A DNA stretch of 39,783 nucleotides from the NCBI GenBank assembly GCA_029097145.1, contig JAQXNC010000042.1, forward strand, positions 1-39,783, given 5' to 3'. A model generated the notes under the pieces. It was given only the letters and a program-made list of their open reading frames with translations, did not search any database and was not told where the DNA came from. The DNA is from Bacillota bacterium. Lineage in GTDB: Bacteria; Bacillota_I; Bacilli_A; Erysipelotrichales; Erysipelotrichaceae. Made by a program: the position numbers and the translations under genes. Numbering within the stretch: position 1 is the first letter of the stretch; every line of letters starts with the position of its first letter. This document shows positions 18,123 to 26,902 of this stretch, in pieces.

Positions 18123-18296
18123 ATGCCAGTTACAGTTGACAAAGATGTTTGCATCGGTTGTGGTGCTTGCACAGGTGTATGTCCAACTGGTGCAATTACA
18201 TTAGGCGCTGATGGCCATGCTGAATGTGCTGAAGATGTTTGCATCGATTGTGGTGCTTGTGTAGGAACTTGCCCAGTATCTGCAATTTCTCAATAA
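18123..18296 (+). CDS. 2[4Fe-4S] clostridial-type ferredoxin
   Basis: A 57-codon gene too short for the ORF track. The product has two CxxCxxCxxxCP motifs, CIGCGACTGVCP and CIDCGACVGTCP, binding two [4Fe-4S] clusters in a pseudo-twofold fold. It is a low-potential electron carrier of anaerobic metabolism. Strong promoter, AAGGAGG eight bases upstream and a terminator at once after the stop make it monocistronic and probably highly expressed. The G/C-richer, repeated codons fit an abundant protein. Confidence 0.97.
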   Translation: MPVTVDKDVCIGCGACTGVCPTGAITLGADGHAECAEDVCIDCGACVGTCPVSAISQ

Positions 18297-18321
18297 AAAC
18301 CAAGTTCATCTTGGTTTTTTT
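18297..18321 (+). terminator. Terminator of the ferredoxin gene
   Basis: AAACCAAG, loop TTCAT, CTTGGTTT, then T run. It ends only 18 bases before the miaB start. Confidence 0.92.
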
Positions 18322-18339
18322 CTGGCATGAATATAAACT

Positions 18340-19779
18340 ATGAAAAATAATACACATTATGATTTACCATCGATTGGTGATGCAAGAAAACGTAGTAAAG
18401 AAAAAATAAACATAGAAAGAGAACTGTTTAATATCCCAGCTGAGTGTCGAGGACTGGGTAATGGACGTAACTACTTTTTACGTACTTATGGATGTCAGGC
18501 TAATCAGCGCGATTCTGAAACGATTGCCGGAATTCTTGAAGAACTTGGATATGCTGCCTGCGATAATGAAAATGAGGCAGATTTAATCCTTTTAAATACA
18601 TGTGCGATTCGAAAGAATGCTGAAGATAAAGTTCTTGGTGAAATAGGAAATCTGAAAAAACTGAAGAGAAGTAATCCTGATTTAATCATTGCGATGAGTG
18701 GCTGCATGGCTCAAGAGGAAGGGATTGTCAATGAAATTCTTAAAAAGTACCCACAGGTTGATTTGATATTTGGTACTCATAATATTTATAATTTGCCAAA
18801 ATTACTTTTCAATGCTACTGTTGCCAAAGAAAAGACTGTTGAGGTATTTTCTAAAGAAGGCGAAATCATTGAAGCTTTACCTAGTTCGAGATTTATGCAT
18901 CATAAAGCCTGGGTCAATATCAGTTATGGCTGTGATAAATTCTGTACTTACTGTATTGTTCCTTATACAAGAGGAAAAGAACGTTCACGACTGATTCAGG
19001 ATATAATTGCTGAAGTTAAAGACTTAAAAGAACATGGATACAAGGAAGTTTGTTTACTTGGGCAGAATGTCAACGCATATGGTCGAGATCTCGATTTACA
19101 GAATGGATTTGCCAAGTTACTTGAAGAGGTAGCTATAACAGGTATTGAACGTGTGCGTTTTATGACTTCACATCCTTGGAATTTTGATGATGAGACCATT
19201 GATGTATGTGCAAAATATTCTAATATAATGCCATATATTCATTTGCCTTTACAGTCAGGCAATGATGAAATATTAAGGAGAATGAATCGTCGTTATAATT
19301 CAAATGAATACCGTATTCTCTTTGATAAACTTAAAAAGGCTATTCCTGGATGTGCTTTTACTACTGATATAATTGTAGGTTTCCCAAATGAATCTGACGA
19401 AGCTTTTGAAGATACGCTTAAAATGTTAGATTACTGCCAGTATGATAATGCATTTACATTTATATATTCTCCACGTGAAGGTACTCCTGCAGCGATGATG
19501 GAAGATAATGTTGAAATGCATATCAAGGAAGAAAGATTGGCAATACTAAACGAAAAAGTAGCACACTATGCTAATTTAAATAATCAGAAGTATCTTAATC
19601 AGACTGTTGAGGTATTGATTGATGGTGTGTCTAAAAAGAATGATAGAATTTTAAGCGGTTATACAAGAGATAACAAGCTTGTTAATTTCACTGGTAACGC
19701 TAAAGCTGGCGATATTGTAAATGTTAGAATTACCGCTGTTAAATCATTTTCACTAGATGGTGAAATGATTGAAGAATAA
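18340..19779 (+). CDS. miaB: tRNA-2-methylthio-N6-dimethylallyladenosine synthase MiaB
   Basis: A 479-aa methylthiotransferase adding a methylthio group to i6A37 of tRNA. The N-terminal UPF0004 cysteines are in TYGCQANQRDSE, LNTCAIRKNAE and SGCMAQEEG; the radical SAM cluster is CDKFCTYC; a TRAM RNA-binding domain ends the chain. No ribosome site precedes the ATG, and the ferredoxin terminator lies just upstream. A TATAAA only three bases before the ATG is too close for this ATG to be used from it, so how the gene is expressed is unclear. Confidence 0.96.
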   Translation: MKNNTHYDLPSIGDARKRSKEKINIERELFNIPAECRGLGNGRNYFLRTYGCQANQRDSETIAGILEELGYAACDNENEADLILLNTCAIRKNAEDKVLGEIGNLKKLKRSNPDLIIAMSGCMAQEEGIVNEILKKYPQVDLIFGTHNIYNLPKLLFNATVAKEKTVEVFSKEGEIIEALPSSRFMHHKAWVNISYGCDKFCTYCIVPYTRGKERSRLIQDIIAEVKDLKEHGYKEVCLLGQNVNAYGRDLDLQNGFAKLLEEVAITGIERVRFMTSHPWNFDDETIDVCAKYSNIMPYIHLPLQSGNDEILRRMNRRYNSNEYRILFDKLKKAIPGCAFTTDIIVGFPNESDEAFEDTLKMLDYCQYDNAFTFIYSPREGTPAAMMEDNVEMHIKEERLAILNEKVAHYANLNNQKYLNQTVEVLIDGVSKKNDRILSGYTRDNKLVNFTGNAKAGDIVNVRITAVKSFSLDGEMIEE

Positions 19780-19797
19780 CCTATATTTGTTTATAAT
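19769..19797 (+). promoter_or_regulatory. Promoter of the RNase J-like gene and ftsK
   Basis: TTGAAG (inside the miaB end) and TATAAT are separated by 17 bp; the ATG is 30 bases further with CGGAGGA between. Confidence 0.75.
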
Positions 19798-19826
19798 TAT
19801 TACGTTAACGGAGGAAAAAATAATTC

Positions 19827-21491
19827 ATGCAGAAAGTTCGTTTAATGGCATTAGGTGGACTTGATGAAGATGGCAAAAATATGTATCTCATTGAAATAGA
19901 TGAAGATATATTTATTGTTGACGCCGGATTGAAGTATCCATCTGAATCTGAACAGTTGGGAATAGAATACATTATTCCTGATTTTTCATATGTTGTTGAA
20001 AATAAAAACCGTGTTAAAGGTATATTTATTACTCATGGTCATGATGATGTAATGGCTGCATTGCCACATCTAATCAAAGAAGTTGATTTACCTGTATATG
20101 CAACACCACTCACTTCAAAAATACTTGATAAGGAATTTAAGAAAGCTAAGATTAAGAAAAAAGTTAATCTGATTAAAAGAAATGATGTTTTAAAAATTGG
20201 AAAGCATAAAATCAGAACATTCCCGGTTATGCAATCAATAGCTGATGGTTTTGGTCTTTCTTTTGAAACAAAATACGGTCAGATCATTTATACAAGTGAA
20301 TATATAGTTGATTATGACTTTATGAATGAAGCTTTTGCGATGGACATTAATACATTCTCAGAAATGGGTAATAATCATGTTTTATGTTTAATGACTGAAT
20401 CGGTTGGAGCTAATCGTGAGGGTTATACATCACCAAGACATAGAATCAGCGGTTTTATGGAACAGTACTTTGAGATATGTGAGAATCGTATAATCGTTAC
20501 TTTATATAAACAGAATCTATTCAGAATTATTGAAGTTTTAGAATTGGCCAAGAAATATAAACGTCATGTAATGTTTTATGACGAAGACCATGAAAAACTT
20601 TTATCATACGTTGAAGAGCTGGGTTATTATCATGTACCACATGACTTAATTATCAGAAACAAGGATTTTACCAACGATATGGAAGATGTTGTTTGTGTTG
20701 TATCTGGTAGTGGTAACGAAGTGTTTAAACTGATGAACAAAATTGCGATTCATGAAGATCCGACTATTGAGTTGCGCAGCTCGGATACTGTTATAATTTC
20801 ATCTCCAGTAGTTCCTGGTACCGAAAAAGAAGCCAGCAATATGGAAAATGATCTGTACAAGGAAGGTGTAAAGGTTATTAAAGTTAAAGCTAAAGAAGTA
20901 TTATCGATGCATGCATCGATTGAAGATTTAAAAATGATGCTTTATATGCTTAAACCAAAGTATTATCTTCCAGTTAAGGGTGAATATGCATCACTGATTG
21001 CGAATGCAGATATTGCAACAGGAATGGGGTATAAACCTGATAGAATTATCATTCTGGATAATGGACAGTTTGCGACATTTGAAGATGGTCGTCTTATTTC
21101 AACCAGAGATTCGATAAACCTTAACGATACATTGATAGATGGTAATGATAAGCTTGATGTTCAAGGTATGGTATTAAGAGACCGTGAAACACTTTCTACA
21201 GATGGTGCCATAGTTGTTGGAGTATTCTTAAACTTCCACAATAAGGAGATCATCGGTGGACCAGATGTTCAATCAAGAGGTGTGATTTATCTTAAGGATG
21301 CTGATCATATAGTAAATGAAATCGGTAATATTTTAATTGAAACTATTAACGATGCCGTTAGGGAAAATCGATATGAAAATATGGCTACCAGAATGGAAGC
21401 TAAAGAGAAAATATCTAAATATATTTTAAAAGAGACTGGTAAAAGGCCAATGATTCTACCTGCCATAGTCGAAATAAATATCGAGGAATAA
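19827..21491 (+). CDS. rnjB: RNase J2-like protein with a degenerate active site
   Basis: A 554-aa RNase J by length, order of domains (beta-lactamase, beta-CASP, C-terminal) and segments such as GGLDEDGKNMYLIE, SPRHRISGF, SSPVVPGTEKE and DVQSRGVIYLKD. RNase J enzymes degrade RNA from the 5' end. The metal-site motifs are eroded: the HxHxDH block reads HGHDDV, the usual NHSIPD is MQSIAD, HTGD is YTSE, and PVHGEY is PVKGEY. This resembles, but goes further than, RNase J2, whose activity is weak. It is probably a structural partner of an active RNase J1 elsewhere. It lies three bases before ftsK, as rnjB lies near spoIIIE in Bacillus. Confidence 0.88.
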   Translation: MQKVRLMALGGLDEDGKNMYLIEIDEDIFIVDAGLKYPSESEQLGIEYIIPDFSYVVENKNRVKGIFITHGHDDVMAALPHLIKEVDLPVYATPLTSKILDKEFKKAKIKKKVNLIKRNDVLKIGKHKIRTFPVMQSIADGFGLSFETKYGQIIYTSEYIVDYDFMNEAFAMDINTFSEMGNNHVLCLMTESVGANREGYTSPRHRISGFMEQYFEICENRIIVTLYKQNLFRIIEVLELAKKYKRHVMFYDEDHEKLLSYVEELGYYHVPHDLIIRNKDFTNDMEDVVCVVSGSGNEVFKLMNKIAIHEDPTIELRSSDTVIISSPVVPGTEKEASNMENDLYKEGVKVIKVKAKEVLSMHASIEDLKMMLYMLKPKYYLPVKGEYASLIANADIATGMGYKPDRIIILDNGQFATFEDGRLISTRDSINLNDTLIDGNDKLDVQGMVLRDRETLSTDGAIVVGVFLNFHNKEIIGGPDVQSRGVIYLKDADHIVNEIGNILIETINDAVRENRYENMATRMEAKEKISKYILKETGKRPMILPAIVEINIEE

Positions 21492-21494
21492 TAA

Positions 21495-23822
21495 ATGGCA
21501 TCAAAGAAACAAAAAAAGGTATCTAATGAAGAAGTTATCACAAAGATTATCATTGGCATTATAGTTTTTGTGATTATGCTGGTTGCAGTATTAAAACTGG
21601 GTGCGGTAGGTATTTTCCTAAATAACATTCTTAAATATCTATGTGGTGAACTGTATTATGTTCCTGTTATTTCAATTTTGATACTCTGTTTTTATTTCGT
21701 ATTTTTACAGAAGAAATATAAACTGGAAATTAAGATGATTGCGGGTGTATCACTGTTGAATATTGCAGTTATCTTATGGAGTGCCATGAATGAAGTAGAA
21801 GCCGGAATTAGTGGTTTTGGAATTATTAAGAGTTATTTATCGTTAAATCCAATGTTGTTTAGCGATAATACTATTAACTATGGTGGTGGGATACTGGGAG
21901 CCTTTTTCTATTCGCTCACATCCTCACTGTTTGATAAGACAGGCACTTTAATTGTAGTAATTGCAATCTTCTTAATTGCTTTACTGTTAATTATTCCTTT
22001 TGATACGTATATGAATATCTTAAATTCAGTATCTTCAAAAAATGCTGATTTAAAGAATAGAAGACAGGTTAAGAAACTGGCTAAAGAAAATGAAAAACGT
22101 GAACGTCTTGAAAAGATGGCCATTGAAGAGAACGAGCGTTTAAAACGTAATGACTTTAAATTTATAGACTATAACTCATCAGATATTAACAAAGAAGAAA
22201 CTGATAACGTTATTAAACGCAGGAAAGATTCTTTATTCATCGATATAAAGGACAGTTCAACCACAAAGGAAGAAAATCCGAAGATTGATCTTATTGAAAA
22301 ACCTGAAGATACTGTGAAAGTAGCTGAAAACAATGATGTACCACACATCTTAAAAGAAGATCATTTCATTTCTTATAAACTTCCAGGAATGAATGTCTTT
22401 GAAAACGTATCATCATCTAAATCAGGAAATATCAATAAGACTAGCGCAGATGTCAAAGGTAAGAAGATTATTGAAATATTAAATAATTTTGGCATTGAAG
22501 CTACGCTGATAAATACGCATATTGGGCCTAGTGTTACTAAATTTGAGATCAAGCCTGACAGCAGTGTCAAGGTATCAAAAATACTCAATATCCAAGATAA
22601 TATCAAGATGGAATTAGCTGCCAGAGATATTAGAATTGAAGCACCAATTCCTGGTAGAAATGCTGTTGGAATAGAAATTCCAAATGTAGAACCAATTCCT
22701 GTTAAGATGCAGGAACTTGTAAAGATGTTGCCGCCTAATAAAAAGGATAAACAATTGTTATTCTTCCTAGGTAAAGATCTAATGGGCAAACTTGTTACCT
22801 GTGAGATAGATAGAATGCCCCATCTTTTAATTGCTGGTGCTACTGGTAGTGGTAAATCAGTATGTATCAACGCCATAATTACATCTCTTTTATATCGTAC
22901 TAACCCAAGAGATGTAAAATTAGTGCTGGTCGATCCAAAGAAAGTTGAATTCACCCCATATCACGATGTTCCTCATCTTTTATGGCCAGTTATTACAGAT
23001 GCAGTAATGGCAAACAATATGCTTAAGAAGGTTGTTGTGATGATGGAGGGACGTTTTGACATTTTTGCTGAAGCAGGTGTCAGAAATATTACTGCTTATA
23101 ACGATGCGGTTGAAGCTTTTAATAAAACCAACACAGATCCTGAAAAAGAAATGAAGAAAATGCCTTACATCGTAGTTATTATTGATGAATTGGCTGATTT
23201 GATGATGATTGCTGGTAAAGAGGTTGAAGCATCTATTCAAAGGATTACACAGCTCGCTAGAGCCAGTGGTATTCATCTGATTGTGGCTACTCAAAGACCA
23301 TCAACCGATGTAATTACAGGAATCATCAAATCAAATATTCCTTCTCGTATATCGTTCAGTGTTGCGTCATCGATTGATTCACGCACAATTCTTGATCAGA
23401 CTGGGGCTGAAAGACTTTTAGGCAATGGTGATATGCTCTATTTCCCTCAAGGCGAAACATCGCCTATTAGATTACAGGGCGTGTTTGTAACCGATAATGA
23501 AGTCAAAAATATTACAAGCTATGTTAAAAAACAGGCGAAACCAGAATATGATGATGCATACTTTGAATTTTTGAATCTGAATAATGCTGGTGGGCAGGTA
23601 AGTAATTCAAGGCAAGATAAAGATTCGTTGTATGATGAAGTAAAAGAATACGTCATCGAATCACAAAAGGCATCAACTTCTCTTTTACAGCGACGTTTTG
23701 GTATCGGTTATAACCGTGCTGCTGGATTGATTGAAGCTCTTGAAGATAATGGGATAGTAGGACCACAAAACGGTTCAAAACCTCGAGAAGTATATATCAA
23801 AAAAGAATCAGACTCTGATTAA
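21495..23822 (+). CDS. ftsK: DNA translocase FtsK/SpoIIIE
   Basis: A 775-aa septal DNA pump. Four N-terminal membrane helices (about residues 12-170) are followed by a charged linker, then the RecA-like motor with Walker A GATGSGKSV and Walker B IVVIIDELADLMM. The C-terminal winged-helix gamma domain (STSLLQRRFGIGYNRAAGLIE) reads polar DNA sequences. It moves trapped chromosome through the closing septum. GAGGAATA precedes the ATG, three bases after the RNase J-like stop. Confidence 0.96.
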   Translation: MASKKQKKVSNEEVITKIIIGIIVFVIMLVAVLKLGAVGIFLNNILKYLCGELYYVPVISILILCFYFVFLQKKYKLEIKMIAGVSLLNIAVILWSAMNEVEAGISGFGIIKSYLSLNPMLFSDNTINYGGGILGAFFYSLTSSLFDKTGTLIVVIAIFLIALLLIIPFDTYMNILNSVSSKNADLKNRRQVKKLAKENEKRERLEKMAIEENERLKRNDFKFIDYNSSDINKEETDNVIKRRKDSLFIDIKDSSTTKEENPKIDLIEKPEDTVKVAENNDVPHILKEDHFISYKLPGMNVFENVSSSKSGNINKTSADVKGKKIIEILNNFGIEATLINTHIGPSVTKFEIKPDSSVKVSKILNIQDNIKMELAARDIRIEAPIPGRNAVGIEIPNVEPIPVKMQELVKMLPPNKKDKQLLFFLGKDLMGKLVTCEIDRMPHLLIAGATGSGKSVCINAIITSLLYRTNPRDVKLVLVDPKKVEFTPYHDVPHLLWPVITDAVMANNMLKKVVVMMEGRFDIFAEAGVRNITAYNDAVEAFNKTNTDPEKEMKKMPYIVVIIDELADLMMIAGKEVEASIQRITQLARASGIHLIVATQRPSTDVITGIIKSNIPSRISFSVASSIDSRTILDQTGAERLLGNGDMLYFPQGETSPIRLQGVFVTDNEVKNITSYVKKQAKPEYDDAYFEFLNLNNAGGQVSNSRQDKDSLYDEVKEYVIESQKASTSLLQRRFGIGYNRAAGLIEALEDNGIVGPQNGSKPREVYIKKESDSD

Positions 23823-23842
23823 GTTCAGCTATGATTCTTTTT
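23800..23842 (+). terminator. Probable terminator of ftsK
   Basis: AAAAAGAATCA in the last codons pairs perfectly with TGATTCTTTTT 21 bases later. The loop is long, so confidence is moderate. Confidence 0.6.
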
Positions 23843-23858
23843 ATGTATATCGAATGTA

Positions 23859-23886
23859 TTGCGATATGCAATATTATTAGTATAGA
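23859..23886 (+). promoter_or_regulatory. Possible promoter of the M16 peptidase pair
   Basis: TTGCGA and TATAGA with a 16-bp spacer, 19 bases before the ATG; a GATAGGGG ribosome site follows. Confidence 0.5.
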
Positions 23887-23905
23887 AGTGTGAGGATAGG
23901 GGAAA

Positions 23906-25141
23906 ATGATAGAAATAAATCCAAATGTAAAGGTTAAAGTGATAAAAGATAGTAAATTTAAACATATCGATGTGTCATTTAAATTTATTAAGAACTTTAA
24001 AAAAGATGAAATGCTCACTGATTATATATTAGGAGAAATTCTCGGTGAATATTCTAAGGCATATCAGACAAAATCCAAAATGGCTAAGCGTAAGGATGAA
24101 TTATATGGTTTAAATGTTTATTCATATCAAGACATACTTTGTGATCACAAGGTCTTTAATTTAACATATCATTTTCTTAATCCTTTTTTTGTTGATACCA
24201 AAATCCAGGAATATTTTGATTTTATCAAAGAGACATTGACAAGACCTTTCTTCTCAAGTGAAATTCTTGATGAGATTCTTTATAATTATGATCTGAAAAT
24301 TGCAAGAATACTTGATAAACCTCAAAGGTATGCAACTAATCAGTTAGTAAAAATAATTGGTAAAGATAATCATTTGAGTAATAAAGATCTCGATAATCGT
24401 TATCTTATTAAAGACATGACACTGGATAAAGTTATCTCAGGTTATAAAGAACTGATGAATAACTCCTCAATATATATTTATGCAATTGGTGATATCAATG
24501 AAGATAGTTTTATAGAGTATTTTAAAGATTTATTTAATGGCGTTCGACCTTATATAAATTATCAGCCAAAGAAAATAACTCTTACGAATCAGGAAGATAT
24601 TATTGAAGATAAAAATATATCACAGTCATATCTCAAAATTGTCTATGAAACTGATTATTCTAATATGAATGAAGACTATTATAAATGGCTTGTTGCTGAT
24701 GCAATGCTTGGGGCTATACCTAATTCTTTACTTTTTAGGGAAGTGAGAGAAAAAAGAAGTTTGTGTTACACAATATCCTCGGGTATTCTTAAACCTGAAG
24801 GTTTATCAATAGTTTCTTCTGCTATATCTTTTAGTACCTATAAAGAGATTGTTGATCTGACTGATAAATGTATACAGATGCTCATAGAAAAGAATTATGA
24901 TTATCAAGAACTTGAAACTACTAAAAAAATTCTGATCAATTCACTAAATGCCAATAGTGATGATGCGAGAAGTACTATTGATTTTATTCATTCAAATGAG
25001 ATTAATAATAAGAATTATTCAATAAAAGATATCACTGGTATTATCGCAAGAATAAATATCGATGATGTCAGTGAAGTGATGCAAACGTATAAACGTCGTC
25101 TTGTGTATGTTTTAAGAGGTAATGAAAATGCAGAGAATTGA
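23906..25141 (+). CDS. ymfF: M16-family peptidase-like protein (YmfF type)
   Basis: A 411-aa pitrilysin-fold protein. It lacks the HxxEH zinc motif expected near the N-terminus but keeps family features such as LFREVREKRSLCYTISS. It is therefore the non-catalytic half of a two-protein peptidase, like Bacillus YmfF with YmfH. In some Firmicutes this pair is linked to EF-P modification; no EF-P gene is in view. It overlaps the partner gene by 20 bp. Confidence 0.88.
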   Translation: MIEINPNVKVKVIKDSKFKHIDVSFKFIKNFKKDEMLTDYILGEILGEYSKAYQTKSKMAKRKDELYGLNVYSYQDILCDHKVFNLTYHFLNPFFVDTKIQEYFDFIKETLTRPFFSSEILDEILYNYDLKIARILDKPQRYATNQLVKIIGKDNHLSNKDLDNRYLIKDMTLDKVISGYKELMNNSSIYIYAIGDINEDSFIEYFKDLFNGVRPYINYQPKKITLTNQEDIIEDKNISQSYLKIVYETDYSNMNEDYYKWLVADAMLGAIPNSLLFREVREKRSLCYTISSGILKPEGLSIVSSAISFSTYKEIVDLTDKCIQMLIEKNYDYQELETTKKILINSLNANSDDARSTIDFIHSNEINNKNYSIKDITGIIARINIDDVSEVMQTYKRRLVYVLRGNENAEN

Positions 25142-26399
25142 TTATCCTGATTTTAAAGAAACATGTTTCTATGAAGAAATGGAAAACGGACTGAAGGTCT
25201 ATGTTTTTCATAAACCTGATTTTAAATCTTCCTATGCAGCATTTGGTACGCCTTATGGTGCATTGGATATTCATCAAAAATATCATGGAAAGCACTATGA
25301 TTTTCATCCTGGTATTGCGCATTTTCTTGAACATAAGGTTTTCGAAGATGAAGATGGAGATGTATTATCGAAGTTTGCTGAATTAGGAGCTAGTGTCAAT
25401 GCCTTTACATCATATACCGAGACAGTATATCACTTTTCTTTGACTGGTGAAGAAAATTTCAGAGAAGCTTTAGAAATGCTTTTGGATTTCGTACAGAAAC
25501 TTAATATTTCGCATGATTCCATTGAAGCTGAGAAGCCAATAATTATTCAAGAAGTATCGATGTATGAACAGCAGGCAAATACACGACTTTTAAATGAAAC
25601 TTATAAATCACTGTTTAAAAATTATCCATTAATTAATGATATTGGTGGCGATGTGAAGAGTGTCAATGAAATCAGCAAGGATGAACTTGAAACCTGCTAC
25701 AACATAAACTATCATCCTTCAAATATGATTGTTTCAATAGTGTCCTTTATGGATCCGGAATATATAATCTCTATTATTAGAGATAATCAATCTAAGAAAA
25801 AATTTTTAAAGGATGAGACAGCGACTAATGACAATCATCCAGAAGCAGAATGTGTAAACCGTGAATATTTTGAGTTTAACATGGATGTATCGACAACTAA
25901 AAATGTGTATGCCATTAAACTTAATCTTGGAAAACTGACTAAAGATGATTCCTTGCTTTATGAAAATGCCATACGTTCCTATCTTCAGTTATGTTTTTCT
26001 AATTTGAATCCTGAATATCAAAAATGGATTGATCAGAAACTGATAACTGATTATTTCTCGTATGAAGTAGAAATTAATGAAGATGTAGCATATATCCTGT
26101 TTTGTTCAGAAGATAACACAGCTGAAGAACTTAAAACGTTTATTGATAGAGAAATGGCCAGATTTGAAGTTAAGGAAGATACATTAAAGCAGTTGAAACA
26201 CAGATATATTGGTAACTTCTTTGATGAATTTTCTGACCTGGAATCATTTAACATCACATTCATAAGAGATATGCTCGATGAGATTAATCCATTCGATGCT
26301 TATTGCCGGTATTTGGAATTAGATACAAAAACTATTGAAAATATTGTAAAATCACTAGATTTTTCACATTTTTCACTAATTTCTTTAAAAAGTGCTTAA
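25122..26399 (+). CDS. ymfH: M16-family zinc peptidase (YmfH type)
   Basis: The catalytic partner: the inverted zinc motif HFLEH (HxxEH) lies near residue 66, with the downstream glutamate in EKPIIIQEVSMYEQQ. SVNAFTSYTETVYHF is a typical following block. The 425-aa length suits the family. GAGGTAATGAAAATG supplies the ribosome site within the previous gene. Substrate unknown. Confidence 0.92.
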   Translation: MKMQRIDYPDFKETCFYEEMENGLKVYVFHKPDFKSSYAAFGTPYGALDIHQKYHGKHYDFHPGIAHFLEHKVFEDEDGDVLSKFAELGASVNAFTSYTETVYHFSLTGEENFREALEMLLDFVQKLNISHDSIEAEKPIIIQEVSMYEQQANTRLLNETYKSLFKNYPLINDIGGDVKSVNEISKDELETCYNINYHPSNMIVSIVSFMDPEYIISIIRDNQSKKKFLKDETATNDNHPEAECVNREYFEFNMDVSTTKNVYAIKLNLGKLTKDDSLLYENAIRSYLQLCFSNLNPEYQKWIDQKLITDYFSYEVEINEDVAYILFCSEDNTAEELKTFIDREMARFEVKEDTLKQLKHRYIGNFFDEFSDLESFNITFIRDMLDEINPFDAYCRYLELDTKTIENIVKSLDFSHFSLISLKSA

Positions 26400-26405
26400 T
26401 TGTCG

Positions 26406-26444
26406 AAAAGAGCAATTAACTCCTAGGAGATAATTGCTCTTTTT
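26406..26444 (+). terminator. Terminator of the M16 pair
   Basis: AAAAGAGCAATTA and TAATTGCTCTTTT form a 13-bp stem, extended inside by CTCC/GGAG, and end in a T run. A second copy of the first arm follows (see the repeat entry). Confidence 0.88.
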
Positions 26445-26449
26445 GATGT

Positions 26450-26463
26450 AAAAAGAGCAATTA
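26450..26463 (+). repeat. Third hairpin arm: direct copy of the terminator 5' arm
   Basis: AAAAAGAGCAATTA repeats the 5' arm at 26406-26418 and can pair, over 14 bp with a 5-base loop, with the shared middle arm at 26431-26444. The two hairpins exclude each other. It lies just before the ssb promoter. Confidence 0.8.
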
Positions 26464-26470
26464 AGGTGAT

Positions 26471-26499
26471 TTGAAATAAAACTTGAAATCATTTATATT
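26471..26499 (+). promoter_or_regulatory. Promoter of ssb
   Basis: TTGAAA and TATATT with a 17-bp spacer, 27 bases before the ATG, followed by AAGGAGGA. Confidence 0.72.
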
Positions 26500-26526
26500 A
26501 TTCTCACAGGCAGCAGAAGGAGGAAA

Positions 26527-26844
26527 ATGAATCAGGTTGTTATATTTGGAAATGTTAAGGAGATGCCACTTGTAAAAGAAACAAGTAATGGTGTTAGTTA
26601 TTGTAGTTTAATTATTGACTGTCCTAAGCTCTATGCCAATAGTGATGGTGTAATTGAAAGTGAAACATATTGTGTTACGGTTTGGCGTAATATGATAGAT
26701 GAAATTATGAAATATGTCGAAATCGGAAGACCGGTAGCCGTTAGAGGGCGTTTACATCCTAATAATTTTAACAAGGATGATGGAACAGTTATTTATAGAA
26801 CAGAGATTATTGCTGAGAAGGTATCATTTCTGACTCAATCATAA
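26527..26844 (+). CDS. ssb: Single-stranded DNA-binding protein, short form
   Basis: A 105-aa OB-fold SSB: NQVVIFGNVKEMPLVKET, ETYCVTVWRNMIDEIMKYVEIG and RPVAVRGRLHP follow the family order. The chain ends right after the fold (IIAEKVSFLTQS), without the glycine-rich linker and acidic DDDIPF-type tip used to recruit repair and replication proteins. It may be a second SSB, with a full-length one in the rpsF-ssb-rpsR locus elsewhere. Monocistronic, strong AAGGAGG. Confidence 0.88.
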   Translation: MNQVVIFGNVKEMPLVKETSNGVSYCSLIIDCPKLYANSDGVIESETYCVTVWRNMIDEIMKYVEIGRPVAVRGRLHPNNFNKDDGTVIYRTEIIAEKVSFLTQS

Positions 26845-26856
26845 AGATATCTGAAC

Positions 26857-26885
26857 TTGTGAATTAATCACTATTTTAATATAAT
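26857..26885 (+). promoter_or_regulatory. Promoter of ffh
   Basis: TTGTGA, 17 bp, TATAAT; the ATG is 17 bases on, with AAAGGTG between. Confidence 0.8.
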
Positions 26886-26902
26886 AGAAAAGGTGATTAA
26901 AA

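Noticed and set aside
22373-22954. 193-aa minus-strand ORF opposite ftsK
   Set aside because: Antisense shadow of the conserved motor domain, without start signals.
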